A stretch of DNA of 64,000 nt from Streptococcus suis (GCF_024509555.1 NZ_JAMWEL010000004.1:62001-126000); one strand, 5' to 3'; numbered from the stretch's first letter, positions 13,601 to 18,892 are shown. Notes: generated by a model from the sequence alone, not told the origin. Made by a program: numbers and translations.

Positions 13601-15673
13601 ATTCCAACGGATCCAGGAGTTGATACGCCGATAAACTACGTACCAGAGGCACCTAAGTCCACGACTGTCACTGTGAAATATGTGGACGAGTCTGGCAAGG
13701 ACCTCCTTCCACCAATTGTCACAGAAGGTAAGGTTGGTGATAGTTACACCAGCGAAGGTAAGGTTATCGAGGGTTATCTTCTCAAAGAAGTTCCAAGCAA
13801 TGCGACGGGAACCATGGTAGAAGGTGGAACAGTTGTGACTTATGTCTATGTTCCAATCGGCTCATGGGTACCAAACATTCCAGGTCAACCAGTGACGCCA
13901 ATCCCGTATCCAAATCATCCTACTGATCCGACTAAGCCAGGCGATGAAGTTCCAACCCTTCCACATGTTCCAGGCTTTATCCCAGTTGGCCCAGACGGAG
14001 TGACCCCATTGCCACCGGTTGATCCAGATGATCCAAGCAAGGGTTATGAACTCCCACCAATCCCAACGGATCCAGGAGTTGATACGCCAATAAGCTACGT
14101 ACCAGAGGCGCCTAAGTCCACGACTGTCACAGTCAAATACGTGGATGAATCTGGTAAGGAATTGATTCCGTCAACTCAGCTTGAAGGCAAAGTAGGCGAT
14201 AGCTACACCAGTGAAGGTAAGGTTATCAAGGGTTATCTTCTCAAAGAAGTTCCAAACAATGCGACAGGTAGAATGGTTGAGGGTGGAACAGTTGTGACTT
14301 ATGTCTATGTTCCAATCGGCTCATGGGTACCAAATATTCCAGGTCAACCAGTGACGCCAATCCCGTATCCAAATCATCCAACTGATCCGACCAAGCCAGG
14401 CGACGAAGTTCCAACCCTTCCACATGTTCCAGGTTTTATCCCAGTTGGTCCAGATGGAGTGACCCCATTGCCACCGGTTGATCCAGATGATCCAAGCAAG
14501 GGCTACGAGCTTCCGCCAATTCCAACGGATCCAGGAGTTGATACACCGATTACTTACGTTCCAGAGGCACCTAAGTCCACGACAGTCACTGTGAAATATG
14601 TGGACGAGTCTGGCAAGGAATTGATTCCGTCAACTCAGCTTGAAGGTAAAGTAGGTGATAGCTATACCAGTGAAGGTAAGGTTATCAAGGGTTATCTTCT
14701 CAAAGAAGTTCCAAGCAATGCGACGGGAACCATGGTAGAAGGTGGAACAATAGTCACTTATGTCTACGTTCCAATCGGCTCATGGGTACCAAACATTCCA
14801 GGTCAACCAGTGATACCAATCCCGTATCCAAATCATCCAACTGATCCGACCAAGCCAGGCGACGAAGTTCCAACCCTTCCACATGTTCCAGGCTTTATCC
14901 CAGTCGGTCCAGACGGAGTGACCCCATTGCCTCCGGTTGATCCCGATGATCCAAGCAAGGGCTGCGAACTCCCACCAATCCCAACTGATCCAGGAGTTGA
15001 TACGCCAATAAGCTACGTACCAGAGGCACCTAAGTCCACGACCGTCACTGTCAAATACATAGATGAATCTGGCAAGGACCTCCTTCCACCAGTTATCACC
15101 GAAGGTAAGGTTGGCGATAGCTATACCAGTGAAGGTAAGGTTATCAAGGGTTATCTTCTCAAAGAAGTTCCAAGCAATGCGACGGGAACCATGGTAGAAG
15201 TTGGAACAGTAGTCACTTATGTCTATGTTCCAATCGGCTCATGGGTACCAAACATTCCAGGTCAACCAGTGACTCCAATCCCGTATCCAAATCATCCGAC
15301 GGATCCGACCAAGCCAGGCGATGAAGTTCCGACTTTACCACATGTTCCAGGCTTTATCCCAGTTGGTCCAGACGGAGTGACCCCATTGCCTCCGGTTGAT
15401 CCAGATGATCCAAGCAAGGGCTATGAACTCCCGCCAATCCCAACTGATCCAGGAGTTGATACGCCAATAAGCTACGTATCAGAGGCACCGAAAGTCATAG
15501 CGAAACCAAGTCCTCCAAAGGCTAGTCCAATTGTGCCGTCAGTTGTTCAGCCTGCTACTAAGTCTGAGGCTCTGCCAAATACTGGAGAAATAGATTCCAG
15601 TGTACTAAGCCTGCTAGGTTTGAGTATGTTGACAGCTACAAAAATTGGCTTGAGAAAACGCCGTGAAGATTGA
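1604..15673 (+). CDS. Giant LPXTG cell-wall-anchored adhesin with CshA-type and MucBP-like repeats
   Basis: A 4689-residue surface protein, presumably a host- or biofilm-binding adhesin attached to peptidoglycan by sortase A. I chose ATG 1604, with SD-like AAAGTGGGG just upstream, over an in-frame GTG at 1592. Order: YSIRK-type signal (FSIRKFHFGAAS, about residues 17-40); acidic Ser/Glu-rich stretch with two MucBP-like segments (about 100-330); CshA-like non-repetitive region (about 340-720); GEVED domain (about 790-868); three CshA-type fibril repeats with TGRPTF motifs (about 1028-1370); divergent Mub/MucBP-like modules; then three blocks of long tandem repeats. It ends with LPNTG (4657-4661), a hydrophobic segment and RKRRED. 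The only cysteine I found is a Tyr-to-Cys change in the sixth 459-bp repeat. Signal and anchor are seen directly; the ligand is unknown. It sits alone between two terminators. Confidence 0.93.
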   Translation: MNKNNKGFDWYTSRQRFSIRKFHFGAASILLGISLVLGNGTKVSASEEILVSPLGQEVVVSEGRSDGLPLSEEVSPETSSIFPVSEDVKEEVVTDQIQPADVLQSEEVQSDPNHPVEEEVLSRQAVISYTVRYIDPVNEVISSETLSIEVATVDQQASYRLVQGSTLPEGYRLVVDQDAQQTVDILEGVDNLITFRIEKIDSDEAKQNPESASNQEVVKDSSTSTVVENESAISDAQPFAEAPEVQAKSVIERTVHIPYKVVQTDVETGEEKKLGQVGYVSVTTTDEVAKTEVTVTADKLDSGYSLADGQPNVITKVVEENETNILSFAVTRKKDEKDNPLTETTVTASGNAEGTSGFRAIPGENRTAFSGNQNFKNYQGFSRDKLLNQITWIDFSDASTISGTGTAPNQADGNKLAPSLRIGTKFKKVIAPGYEVTLEVIGLKPFEATEIYKERIAGTDREQYFNANRKNHVIETGEQAEIIAVKQDPTWSQAARQGLNFGEKAVTLQSNKNGGNVGVIFRGSATYLGKSVPINFVLMESEEAKREELVIFTTNGENFELLGELSNNLTLSSYSPVTTGYFHDTNRFENVTFPNNWAARFNAVDYVNVGTPESIATAGQTISEGSMTIVDGLGTKVFGPVTNRMKSKVAPHEEYSTPIVLTKNASEVGMFITSLGRQSAMIGVMVYDEGDAPASYGEGKHALNLNVADKNPFLGTVMADLDFVPEAIPADAAPWYRDELINQWDEGPIQLLGASDAAKNNNNYTLHHSSNGSYELKLQASANGNPKAHMQGWIDFNNNGIFDDGEASGVVEVTSAKTYTLNFTGIPQITDTDLTKLGVRVRIAVDRNDILTPHLTALSGEVEDFQVQLTHPPRGTKKETTASQGETQRATVEFFAYGRNAYESTAAKIDETIPPSIVKEDGQLVQDSELVDGYYVVPGEGRYKITANGKNVDVEFIPEVNFVTKRTDGSIVKQAKGITIRRTGTVVDKAGTAAYTTGWTATTDVHGIANISEQTNTMDGRYIPHVVAVVPSGVDATSSAVQGAVQTGRPTFVPGTISTGAQVPMDPNTTKLLDEGSNPVDATTAYAMVNGVRTAVGEYRISSTDGTVTYTPNDEGKRYIGSLLPVTVQAKDVNGSAATATYTPTITPLSPSAVAATSVGLQGKEQTGRPTFAKGTTIDGVGELVPSSLTLLDASGQPATRVEVPNQGSYVLNPDGSITFTPLPNYYGSPTPVNVRQADSNGSTVVTTYSPNVIEVRPIADPDKTYGLKGAEQTSRSDFFTAGQIDLNGDKVYDSATEVVALNPASRKLINQQGQEVDRVQVAGEGEYLLNGDGTITFTPEPDFVGLANGVTITIADVNGTKVSTTYVPKVIDVPEDELRETVKRTIRYVYADGREASTSVEKVLQYTRTATANPLTGEISYSPWESTDNDFPEVTSPDIPNYTASQDKVAERRDVPAEAVDETITIVYREHDKQLATFTYRVVDGPELAKEQEIGYSSAPITYTTDAKIAEIIARGYELVEDGFTNEANKSFDTDTARVQNWDILFRPKTIVTTPDQPKTPGDQADPNNPDSPRWEEVTKTITRTVSYKLNTVDGPEAPGTSSQTNTVTFERTGTYNFVSNQITYSNWVAKDGDATLEGHALPDVLGYTATKATANDEEVLPLSTTRNKTVTHLDNNITEIVVYTPDAQLGKISFINVTDPSQEVLVKEIPLTGKTGDKFTVDTSAIIEEFRQQGYEVSDISNYDKEGLFSPDPNSHDEFIYHLTERVVPVDPSNPPTPGTPVDPNNPDGPKWPDSVNGIVTKDEVKRTISYVDEAGAPVSSIFEDTVSFTRTATVNLVTGAVNLGSWEAVNSDKELAGNPLPTIAGYSIKGATSDSLVAEATVTENPRTVEAEAPDIVEVVTYQKDKQEAIIRFVDVTNPQARNELNTITLSGKSNEEIGYDVTPLVNLYEKSGYQVSNKQAYSPTTLYDTEKDVPQEFIFELVQKTTTTTPDNPQTPGTPVDPTNPDGPRWEEVTKTITRTVAYKLDTVDGQPAPTTEAKTNSVTFERTGSYNHVTKQVTYTDWVAKDGDSTLEGQTLPLVTGYVAVTATRNSQAVSPSATAEAIEASATTDNVDEIVVYKALSSWTITPPPGTDPVPPIPYDNHPTDPTKPADPTPTPAIPKVDGYVPVGPDGNELPKDPDGNYIPPVPTDPTQPTVITYKALEQKAVIQYLEEGSNKVLSPADEVKGKSGEPIDYSTAETIALIEERGYELVQDNFPTNATYDRDTTSPQVYTVVFREKVVTTTPDNPQTPGTPVDPNNPDGPVWEEVTKTITRTVAYKLDTVDGQPAPTTETKTNSVTFERTGSYNHVTKQVTYTDWVAKDGDSTLEGQALPLVTGYVAVTATRNSQAVSPSATAEAIEASATTDNVDEIVVYKALSSWTITPPPGTDPVPPIPYGNHPTDPTKPADPTPTPAIPKVDGYVPVGPDGNELPKDPDGNYIPPIPTDPTQPTVITYKALEQKAVIQYLEEGSNKVLSPADEVTGLADQPIVYSTADTIALIKERGYELVQDNFPTNATFDRDTTSPQVYTVVFREKVVTTTPDNPQTPGTPVDPTNPDGPRWEEVTKTITRTVAYKLDTVDGQPAPTTETKTNSVTFERTGSYNHVTKQVTYTDWVAKDNDSTLEGQALPLVTGYVAVTATRNSQAVTPSATVEAIEASATTDNVDEIVVYKALSSWTITPPPGTDPVPPIPYDNHPTDPTKPADPTPTPAIPKVDGYVPVGPDGNELPKDPDGNYIPPVPTDPTQPTVITYKALEQKAVIQYLEEGSNKVLSPADEVKGKSGEPIDYSTAETIALIEERGYELVQDNFPTNATFDRDTTSSQVYTVVFREKVVTTTPDNPQTPGTPVDPTNPDGPKWPDGLKESDLNQTVTRTIKYQYEDGSEAQPDVVETLTYKRTATVNLVTKEVTYGNWTSTDDDFDKVDTPAIAGYTPDKTSVEAILDVPATALDTEIVVTYVKDGQKATITYQDENGQQLGGIDEVTGKSGEPINYTTTARITELTNQGYEVVTDGFTKEGGQVFDTDKDTPQTFTVIVKAKVVSITPDTPQTPGTPVDPNNPDGPKWPDGLKESDLNQTVTRTIKYQYEDGSEAQPDVVETLTYKRTATVNLVTKEVTYGNWTSSDDDFDKVDTPAIAGYTPDKTSVEAILDVPATTLDTEIVVTYVKDGQKATITYQDENGQQLGGIDEVTGKSGEPINYTTTARITELTNQGYEVVTDGFTKEGGQVFDTDKDTPQTFTVIVKAKVVSITPDTPQTPGTPVDPNNPDGPKWPDGLKESDLNQTVTRTIKYQYEDGSEAQPDVVETLTYKRTATVNLVTKEVTYGNWTSTDDDFDKVDTPAIAGYTPDKASVEAVQDVPATALDTEIVVTYVKDVQKATITYQDENGQQLGGIDEVTGKSGEPINYTTTARITELTNQGYEVVTDGFTKEGGQVFDTDKDTPQTFTVVVRAKVVSITPDTPQTPGTPVDPNNPDGPKWPDGLKENDLNKTVIRTILYKYENETSVLAEDGSPRIVKQVVNFQRTAKVNIVTGSVTYGEWSESKTVPAVDSPVIKGYITDTSVVPALTITANDNDQTITVVYREIGSWVPNIPGQPVTPIPYPNHPTDPTKPGDEVPTLPHVPGFIPVGPDGVTPLPPVDPDDPSKGYELPPIPTDPGVDTPISYVPEAPKSTTVSVKYVDESGKDLLPPVITEGKVGDSYTSEGKVIKGYLLKEVPSNATGTMVEGGTVVTYVYVPIGSWVPNIPGQPVTPIPYPNHPTDPTKPGDEVPTLPHVPGFIPVGPDGVTPLPPVDPDDPSKGYELPPIPTDPGVDTPINYVPEAPKSTTVTVKYVDESGKDLLPPVITEGKVGDSYTSEGKVIKGYLLKEVPSNATGTMVEGGTVVTYVYVPIGSWVPNIPGHPVTPIPYPNHPTDPTKPGDEVPTLPHVPGFIPVGPDGVTPLPPVDPDDPSKGYELPPIPTDPGVDTPINYVPEAPKSTTVTVKYVDESGKDLLPPIVTEGKVGDSYTSEGKVIEGYLLKEVPSNATGTMVEGGTVVTYVYVPIGSWVPNIPGQPVTPIPYPNHPTDPTKPGDEVPTLPHVPGFIPVGPDGVTPLPPVDPDDPSKGYELPPIPTDPGVDTPISYVPEAPKSTTVTVKYVDESGKELIPSTQLEGKVGDSYTSEGKVIKGYLLKEVPNNATGRMVEGGTVVTYVYVPIGSWVPNIPGQPVTPIPYPNHPTDPTKPGDEVPTLPHVPGFIPVGPDGVTPLPPVDPDDPSKGYELPPIPTDPGVDTPITYVPEAPKSTTVTVKYVDESGKELIPSTQLEGKVGDSYTSEGKVIKGYLLKEVPSNATGTMVEGGTIVTYVYVPIGSWVPNIPGQPVIPIPYPNHPTDPTKPGDEVPTLPHVPGFIPVGPDGVTPLPPVDPDDPSKGCELPPIPTDPGVDTPISYVPEAPKSTTVTVKYIDESGKDLLPPVITEGKVGDSYTSEGKVIKGYLLKEVPSNATGTMVEVGTVVTYVYVPIGSWVPNIPGQPVTPIPYPNHPTDPTKPGDEVPTLPHVPGFIPVGPDGVTPLPPVDPDDPSKGYELPPIPTDPGVDTPISYVSEAPKVIAKPSPPKASPIVPSVVQPATKSEALPNTGEIDSSVLSLLGLSMLTATKIGLRKRRED
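7651..10300 (+). repeat. Adhesin repeat block A: 3 x 888 bp (296 aa)
   Basis: The phrase encoding VTKTITRTVAYKLDTVDG recurs at 7651, 8539 and 9427, exactly 888 bp apart. Each unit holds a Mub-like beta module, a Pro-rich linker and a MucBP-like module. Copies are nearly identical at DNA level. A diverged ancestor of the unit start lies near 6337. Confidence 0.95.
10301..12154 (+). repeat. Adhesin repeat block B: 3 x 618 bp (206 aa)
   Basis: Units begin with KWPDGLKESDLNQTV at 10301, 10919 and 11537, an exact 618-bp period. A fourth, diverged start (KENDLNKTV) follows at 12155. The first two units differ at only a few bases. Confidence 0.95.
12482..15480 (+). repeat. Adhesin repeat block C: 6 full and one partial 459-bp (153 aa) units
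   Basis: GSWVPNIPG codons start at 12482, 12941, 13400, 13859, 14318, 14777 and 15236, an exact 459-bp period. Each full unit is a Pro-rich half followed by a MucBP domain (VKYVDESGK...GYLLKEVP). The seventh copy has only the Pro-rich half and runs into the wall-anchor region. Units 4 and 5 carry a different MucBP variant (ELIPSTQLEGK rather than DLLPPVITEGK). Confidence 0.96.
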
Positions 15674-15707
15674 TATAATTTGGTAAAATTTGGAGAAGAC
15701 TAAATGC

Positions 15708-15740
15708 AAGACATCCTCATTTACGAGGATGTCTTTTGTT
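15708..15740 (+). terminator. Intrinsic terminator of the adhesin gene
   Basis: Perfect 11-bp stem AAGACATCCTC/GAGGATGTCTT with a 6-nt loop and a short T-rich tail. Confidence 0.88.
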
Positions 15741-15938
15741 AGATTGGTTTGCAATAGTGTTGATTGTTTTCAAAAATAGTACAAAGTTATGCACTACAGC
15801 TAGCAAAGGAGTACGAATTATTTGAGGTTGGAGGAGGAGAAATATCACTGAAGTCACAAAATCAAAATAGAGTGGCTATTAAGTGTGCGTTAGAGTAAAA
15901 ATTTAATATTAAAAATGAGTTTATCATATTTTTTTTGT

Positions 15939-15944
15939 TATACT
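15939..15944 (+). promoter_or_regulatory. Extended -10 promoter before the GNAT leader
   Basis: TATACT preceded by TGT (TG at 15936-15937), 15 bp before the leader SD AGGAGGG. No good -35 is visible at 17 bp, as expected for an extended -10 element. Confidence 0.5.
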
Positions 15945-15971
15945 AGAAGTAGTAAAACAGGAGGGTTGACC

Positions 15972-16010
15972 ATGGGCATTTTGACAATGGATAAAGCCTT
16001 TGTATTCTAA
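15972..16010 (+). CDS. 12-residue leader peptide ORF upstream of GNAT gene
   Basis: ATG 15972 follows a full AGGAGGG Shine-Dalgarno (15959-15965) at 6-nt spacing and encodes MGILTMDKAFVF before a TAA. The ribosome site is better than that of most genes here. The last four codons form the 5' arm of a hairpin whose 3' arm contains the SD of the acetyltransferase gene. This layout matches leader peptides that control translation of the next gene. Whether it is translated is inference. Confidence 0.45.
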   Translation: MGILTMDKAFVF

Positions 16011-16026
16011 AAAAATAATACAAAGG
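15997..16026 (+). promoter_or_regulatory. Hairpin that masks the Shine-Dalgarno of the GNAT gene
   Basis: CCTTTGTATT (15997-16006) and AATACAAAGG (16017-16026) pair perfectly over 10 bp with a 10-nt A-rich loop. The 3' arm includes most of the SD AAAGGAG (16022-16028) for the start at 16035. The 5' arm lies inside the leader ORF, so a ribosome there would expose the SD. Confidence 0.55.
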
Positions 16027-16034
16027 AGAACATC

Positions 16035-16442
16035 ATGATTACTTACAGACAAAATCCTCAACTTGATTTTCAAGCAGTCCTAGACCTCTATGCTTCTGTG
16101 GACTGGACAGGATATACCAGCCATCCAGAAATGCTAGAGAAGGCCTTGGAACATAGCCTACTGGTTCTCGCTGCCTTTGACGGTGGCCGTCTAGTTGGTC
16201 TCTTGCGAGCGGTTGGTGACGGGCATTCAATCGTTTTTATTCAGGACATCTTGGTCCTGCCACCCTATCAGCGACAAGGGATTGGGCGTCATCTTTTGGA
16301 GCAGGCCGTTACCCACTTTCCGGGTATTTATCAGCTTCATCTCCTGACGGACAATACAGAGAAGACACGGACTTTTTATGAGGCACTTGGCTTTACAGCT
16401 GTTGAAAGATTGGACTGTGTCGCCTATACTTATTTAAAATAA
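16035..16442 (+). CDS. GNAT family N-acetyltransferase
   Basis: A 135-residue single-domain acetyltransferase using acetyl-CoA; the acceptor is unknown. The acetyl-CoA binding motif is QRQGIGRHLLEQ (about residues 75-86), preceded by the typical beta4 strand IVFIQDILVLPPY and followed by FYEALGFTAVERL near the C-terminus. The start has SD AAAGGAG at 6-nt spacing, but that SD is within a hairpin. It is a single-gene unit with its own promoter, leader ORF and terminator. The leader layout resembles that of inducible resistance genes targeting ribosome inhibitors, which could hint at an antibiotic or toxin substrate, but the protein itself does not show this. Confidence 0.85.
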   Translation: MITYRQNPQLDFQAVLDLYASVDWTGYTSHPEMLEKALEHSLLVLAAFDGGRLVGLLRAVGDGHSIVFIQDILVLPPYQRQGIGRHLLEQAVTHFPGIYQLHLLTDNTEKTRTFYEALGFTAVERLDCVAYTYLK

Positions 16443-16460
16443 GGAACGATTTAGAAATGG

Positions 16461-16486
16461 AGAGGCTGGTCGACCAGCCTCTTGCT
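16461..16486 (+). terminator. Terminator after GNAT gene
   Basis: AGAGGCTGG and CCAGCCTCT form a strong stem around a central TCGA, followed by TTGCTTT. The T-run is weak. Confidence 0.6.
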
Positions 16487-16563
16487 TTGAGCAGATGATT
16501 TGAATTTTAAATCAAAAAGAGTAGAATATAATTATCAATAATTAGTAACAAAGGAGATGAACA

Positions 16564-17175
16564 ATGGCAACTGTACTAATTGTAAAGGCTCACCCCCTCG
16601 ACGCACAAAAGTCCTACGCCTTGCGGGCCTTGGAAGAGTTTCAAACTCGTTACGCCAGTTTGCACCCAGAAGATCAGATAGAAGTAGTGGATGTCTTTGA
16701 AGACCAGATTCCAGCCTTGGACAAATCCTTGTTAGCGGCTATGGGAGCAGCTAAAAAAGGCGAAGTTATCAGCCCTGAGCAAGCGGAGCAGTTGGACCGC
16801 TACAATGCCTTGACCCAACAATTTCTTGCAGCAGATAAGATTGTTGTCGTCAATCCTCTCTGGAATCTCAATGTGCCAAGTCAGTTGGTATCTTGGGTCA
16901 ATACCATCAATGTAGCAGGTCTGACCTTTAAGTATGGCCCAGAAGGCTCTATCGGTTTGGTCAAGGACAAAAAGCTCCTGCACATCCAGTCCAATGGTGG
17001 CGTTTATGCAGGTCAAGATCCAGCTGCCCAGTACATCAAGTCTATCTTTGAATTTTTAGGCTTTCAAGACATTCATCAGGTCTTTATCGAAGGGCAATCT
17101 GCCGATCCAAGTCAGGCTCAAGCTATTTTTGAAGAAGCAATGGCTAAAATTGATCAGATTTTGGAAAGTTATTAA
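16564..17175 (+). CDS. azoR: FMN-dependent NADH:quinone oxidoreductase / azoreductase
   Basis: Cytosolic flavodoxin-fold enzyme of 203 residues that reduces quinones and azo compounds with NADH. The N-terminal phosphate-binding segment VLIVKAHPLDAQKSYALRAL, the central NPLWNLNVPSQL and the FMN-contacting SNGGVYAGQDPAAQY (about residues 143-157) fit the AzoR/AcpD family, which is usually about 200 aa. SD AAAGGAG precedes the start and TATAAT (16527-16532) is a plausible -10. It is a monocistronic gene, convergent with the potassium channel gene. Confidence 0.88.
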   Translation: MATVLIVKAHPLDAQKSYALRALEEFQTRYASLHPEDQIEVVDVFEDQIPALDKSLLAAMGAAKKGEVISPEQAEQLDRYNALTQQFLAADKIVVVNPLWNLNVPSQLVSWVNTINVAGLTFKYGPEGSIGLVKDKKLLHIQSNGGVYAGQDPAAQYIKSIFEFLGFQDIHQVFIEGQSADPSQAQAIFEEAMAKIDQILESY

Positions 17176-17203
17176 AAAACTGGTTCCTAAGAGCCAGTTT
17201 TTT
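17174..17203. terminator. Bidirectional terminator between azoR and the K+ channel gene
   Basis: AAAAAACTGG and CCAGTTTTTT are inverted around a 10-nt loop, giving T-runs on both strands. The hairpin overlaps the last codons of the channel gene on the minus strand. Confidence 0.8.
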
Positions 17204-17555
17204 GCTTGTCCTGTTCGATTGCTAAAGAATAATGCTTGCTGACCTCGGTGTAGTAGCTGACCACCAGACCTGACAGGCTTCCCAAAAAGAGAATGCCGTA
17301 AATAGCTAAAATAATGCTGATAATCCGTCCAATACCAGTGGTGACCAGCAAATCTCCATAACCAACAGTCGTCGCTGTCACAAAGCTGTACCAAAGGCTG
17401 TCCCCATAGCTAGTAAAGTTAGGCTCCAACCAGAGTAGCAAACCAGCTGCTAGAAAGATAAAACTGAAAAAGGAAGTGAGAAAAGTGGCAAAACCAGTCA
17501 CTCTCAAGATATGCCAAATGATGCGAAGGCGGAGGATTTGTTTTTTATTCTGCAT
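17187..17555 (-). CDS. Two-TM potassium channel protein
   Basis: A 122-residue membrane protein with the K+ selectivity filter TVGYGD (residues 63-68) in a P-loop between two hydrophobic helices (about 18-42 and 73-95). This is the minimal KcsA-like pore that works as a tetramer. No RCK/TrkA regulatory domain follows, only a short charged tail. It starts 4 bp after the GIY-YIG gene stop, so it is the last gene of a minus-strand operon. Gating cannot be read from the sequence. Confidence 0.9.
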   Translation of the reverse strand: MQNKKQILRLRIIWHILRVTGFATFLTSFFSFIFLAAGLLLWLEPNFTSYGDSLWYSFVTATTVGYGDLLVTTGIGRIISIILAIYGILFLGSLSGLVVSYYTEVSKHYSLAIEQDKQKTGS

Positions 17556-17559
17556 GTTC

Positions 17560-17814
17560 CTACTTTCTTTCTGCGATATAATCTAATTTACTCTGCCGAC
17601 TGCGTTTCTTAAAGAGTGCCTCGGCGGACATGGCTTCCTGTTTACTAGCAAAGGCTTCTTGATAGAGCAAGCTGACAGGCAAGCGTCCGCGGGTGTACTT
17701 GGCCCCTTTCCCACGATTATGGGTAGCAAGCCGCTTCTCCACATCAGTAGTATAACCAGTATAAAGACTCCCGTCGGCACATTCCAAAACATACAAGTAG
17801 GCCTTATTTTCCAT
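17560..17814 (-). CDS. GIY-YIG nuclease superfamily protein (YhbQ/YazA type)
   Basis: An 84-residue stand-alone GIY-YIG domain. It begins [22 protein letters not shown], where YVL and YTGYT are the GIY-YIG strands, followed by the [16 protein letters not shown] segment and a late Glu (SAEALFKK). I chose the ATG at 17814, which fits the family N-terminus; the frame stays open to 17919 but that extension lacks family character. It overlaps the end of the upstream methyltransferase gene by 11 bp, showing translational coupling. The cellular role of these small proteins is unsettled. Confidence 0.88.
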   Translation of the reverse strand: MENKAYLYVLECADGSLYTGYTTDVEKRLATHNRGKGAKYTRGRLPVSLLYQEAFASKQEAMSAEALFKKRSRQSKLDYIAERK

Positions 17815-18553
17815 AATAAATCTCACGAATGGCAGGAGTATAGTCGCCATTTTCCTCATGGACAACCAGAGGTGGCAGGATGTGCAGCCCGTCCACCGAG
17901 CCGTCCTTGATTGCCTCAATCAGTAACATATTGGCCTCCTTGCTGGCCTTGGGATAGACAAACTGGATGCGTTTGGGAGCTAGTTTGTAGGTTCTTAATG
18001 TGTCCAAAATATCTAAAAATCGGTCGGGCCTGTGGACCATGGCCAAGCGACCATTGGACTTGAGCACCTGTTGGGCCACCTGGCAAATGCTGTTTAGGTT
18101 GGTCGCGATTTCGTGTCTGGCTAGGAGATAATGCTCGCTTTCATTGAGGTTTGACTCTTTATCTACCTTGAAGTAGGGAGGATTGCAGAGCATCAAATCA
18201 ACCTTGGAGCGCAAATCATACTGGGGCAGATTTGCCAAGTCGTCATTGATGACCGAAACCTGTTCCTCCAGTCCGTTGAGGGCAATGGAACGGCGGTTCA
18301 TATCCGCCAAGCGTTCCTGTAATTCGACCTGAATAATCTGGGTCTTGGTTCGTGTGGAGGCGAAGAGGCCCACCGCCCCATTTCCGCTACAAAGATCAAC
18401 AATCAGCCCCTTCTGAGCAGGCATTTTTGGAAACTGCGAAAGAAGAACGCTGTCAATCGAGTAGCTAAATACCTCCCGATTTTGAATAATCTGAACATCT
18501 GTCGAGAAGAGCTGGTCAATCCGCTCCCCGTCTAATAACTCAATATTTTGCAT
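17804..18553 (-). CDS. tRNA1(Val) (adenine37-N6)-methyltransferase, TrmN6-like
   Basis: SAM-dependent methyltransferase of 249 residues. The SAM site [13 protein letters not shown] and the catalytic motif NPPYF identify an adenine-N6 methylase of the TrmN6/YfiC type that modifies tRNA1(Val). Start ATG 18553 ([15 protein letters not shown]) is chosen over an in-frame upstream start at 18628 because TATAAT (18560-18565, minus strand) lies between them. With that -10, transcription would start within a few bases of the ATG and no SD is present, so the mRNA may be leaderless. It overlaps the GIY-YIG gene by 11 bp; this pairing is common in streptococci. Confidence 0.87.
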   Translation of the reverse strand: MQNIELLDGERIDQLFSTDVQIIQNREVFSYSIDSVLLSQFPKMPAQKGLIVDLCSGNGAVGLFASTRTKTQIIQVELQERLADMNRRSIALNGLEEQVSVINDDLANLPQYDLRSKVDLMLCNPPYFKVDKESNLNESEHYLLARHEIATNLNSICQVAQQVLKSNGRLAMVHRPDRFLDILDTLRTYKLAPKRIQFVYPKASKEANMLLIEAIKDGSVDGLHILPPLVVHEENGDYTPAIREIYYGK

Positions 18554-18559
18554 AGGTTT

Positions 18560-18565
18560 ATTATA
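18560..18565 (-). promoter_or_regulatory. -10 element of the trmN6-like operon
   Basis: TATAAT on the minus strand, preceded by TGG (extended -10), only 6 bp before the ATG at 18553. Confidence 0.55.
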
Positions 18566-18631
18566 CCATCTTTGAATGAAAATCACTGTGTATTTTGAAT
18601 GAAAAGAGAGCGAATACCCCGCTCTCATCTC

Positions 18632-18883
18632 TTAAACAAAAAATTCTACCCAAGCCCCAACAAGCAAGAAAGCGATACAGAGATAGATTTGCCAATTTGC
18701 CCTCAACAACCATTCTTTAGACCAAAAGGCACTGCGGGCTGTACCGACAGAAGCAAAAAGCAAGAGCCCAAGCCAGAAGGTTGGCCCCCTGTCCAACCAT
18801 TCTCCAATGCTACCAAGCAACAACAATATCATTAAATAAAAATTCAAACTCCGATAATATTCTTTATTAAATTCCTTAAACAT
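18632..18883 (-). CDS. Small membrane protein, paralogue 3 of 3
   Basis: 83 residues, function not recognised. It starts MFKEFNKEYYRSLNFY and has two or three hydrophobic segments (about 16-27, 36-47 and 66-80), ending WVEFFV. The N-terminal pattern FN-x(2)-[FY]YR-x(3)-FY is shared with the next two upstream genes, and the last third (W-QIYL) with the middle one, so the three arose by tandem duplication. They are 9-14 bp apart and clearly co-transcribed. Confidence 0.7.
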   Translation of the reverse strand: MFKEFNKEYYRSLNFYLMILLLLGSIGEWLDRGPTFWLGLLLFASVGTARSAFWSKEWLLRANWQIYLCIAFLLVGAWVEFFV

Positions 18884-18892
18884 ATAAAATCC

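Noticed and set aside
17815-17919. 35-residue N-terminal extension of the GIY-YIG protein
   Set aside because: It lies wholly within the upstream methyltransferase gene and does not resemble the family; ATG 17814 starts the domain.
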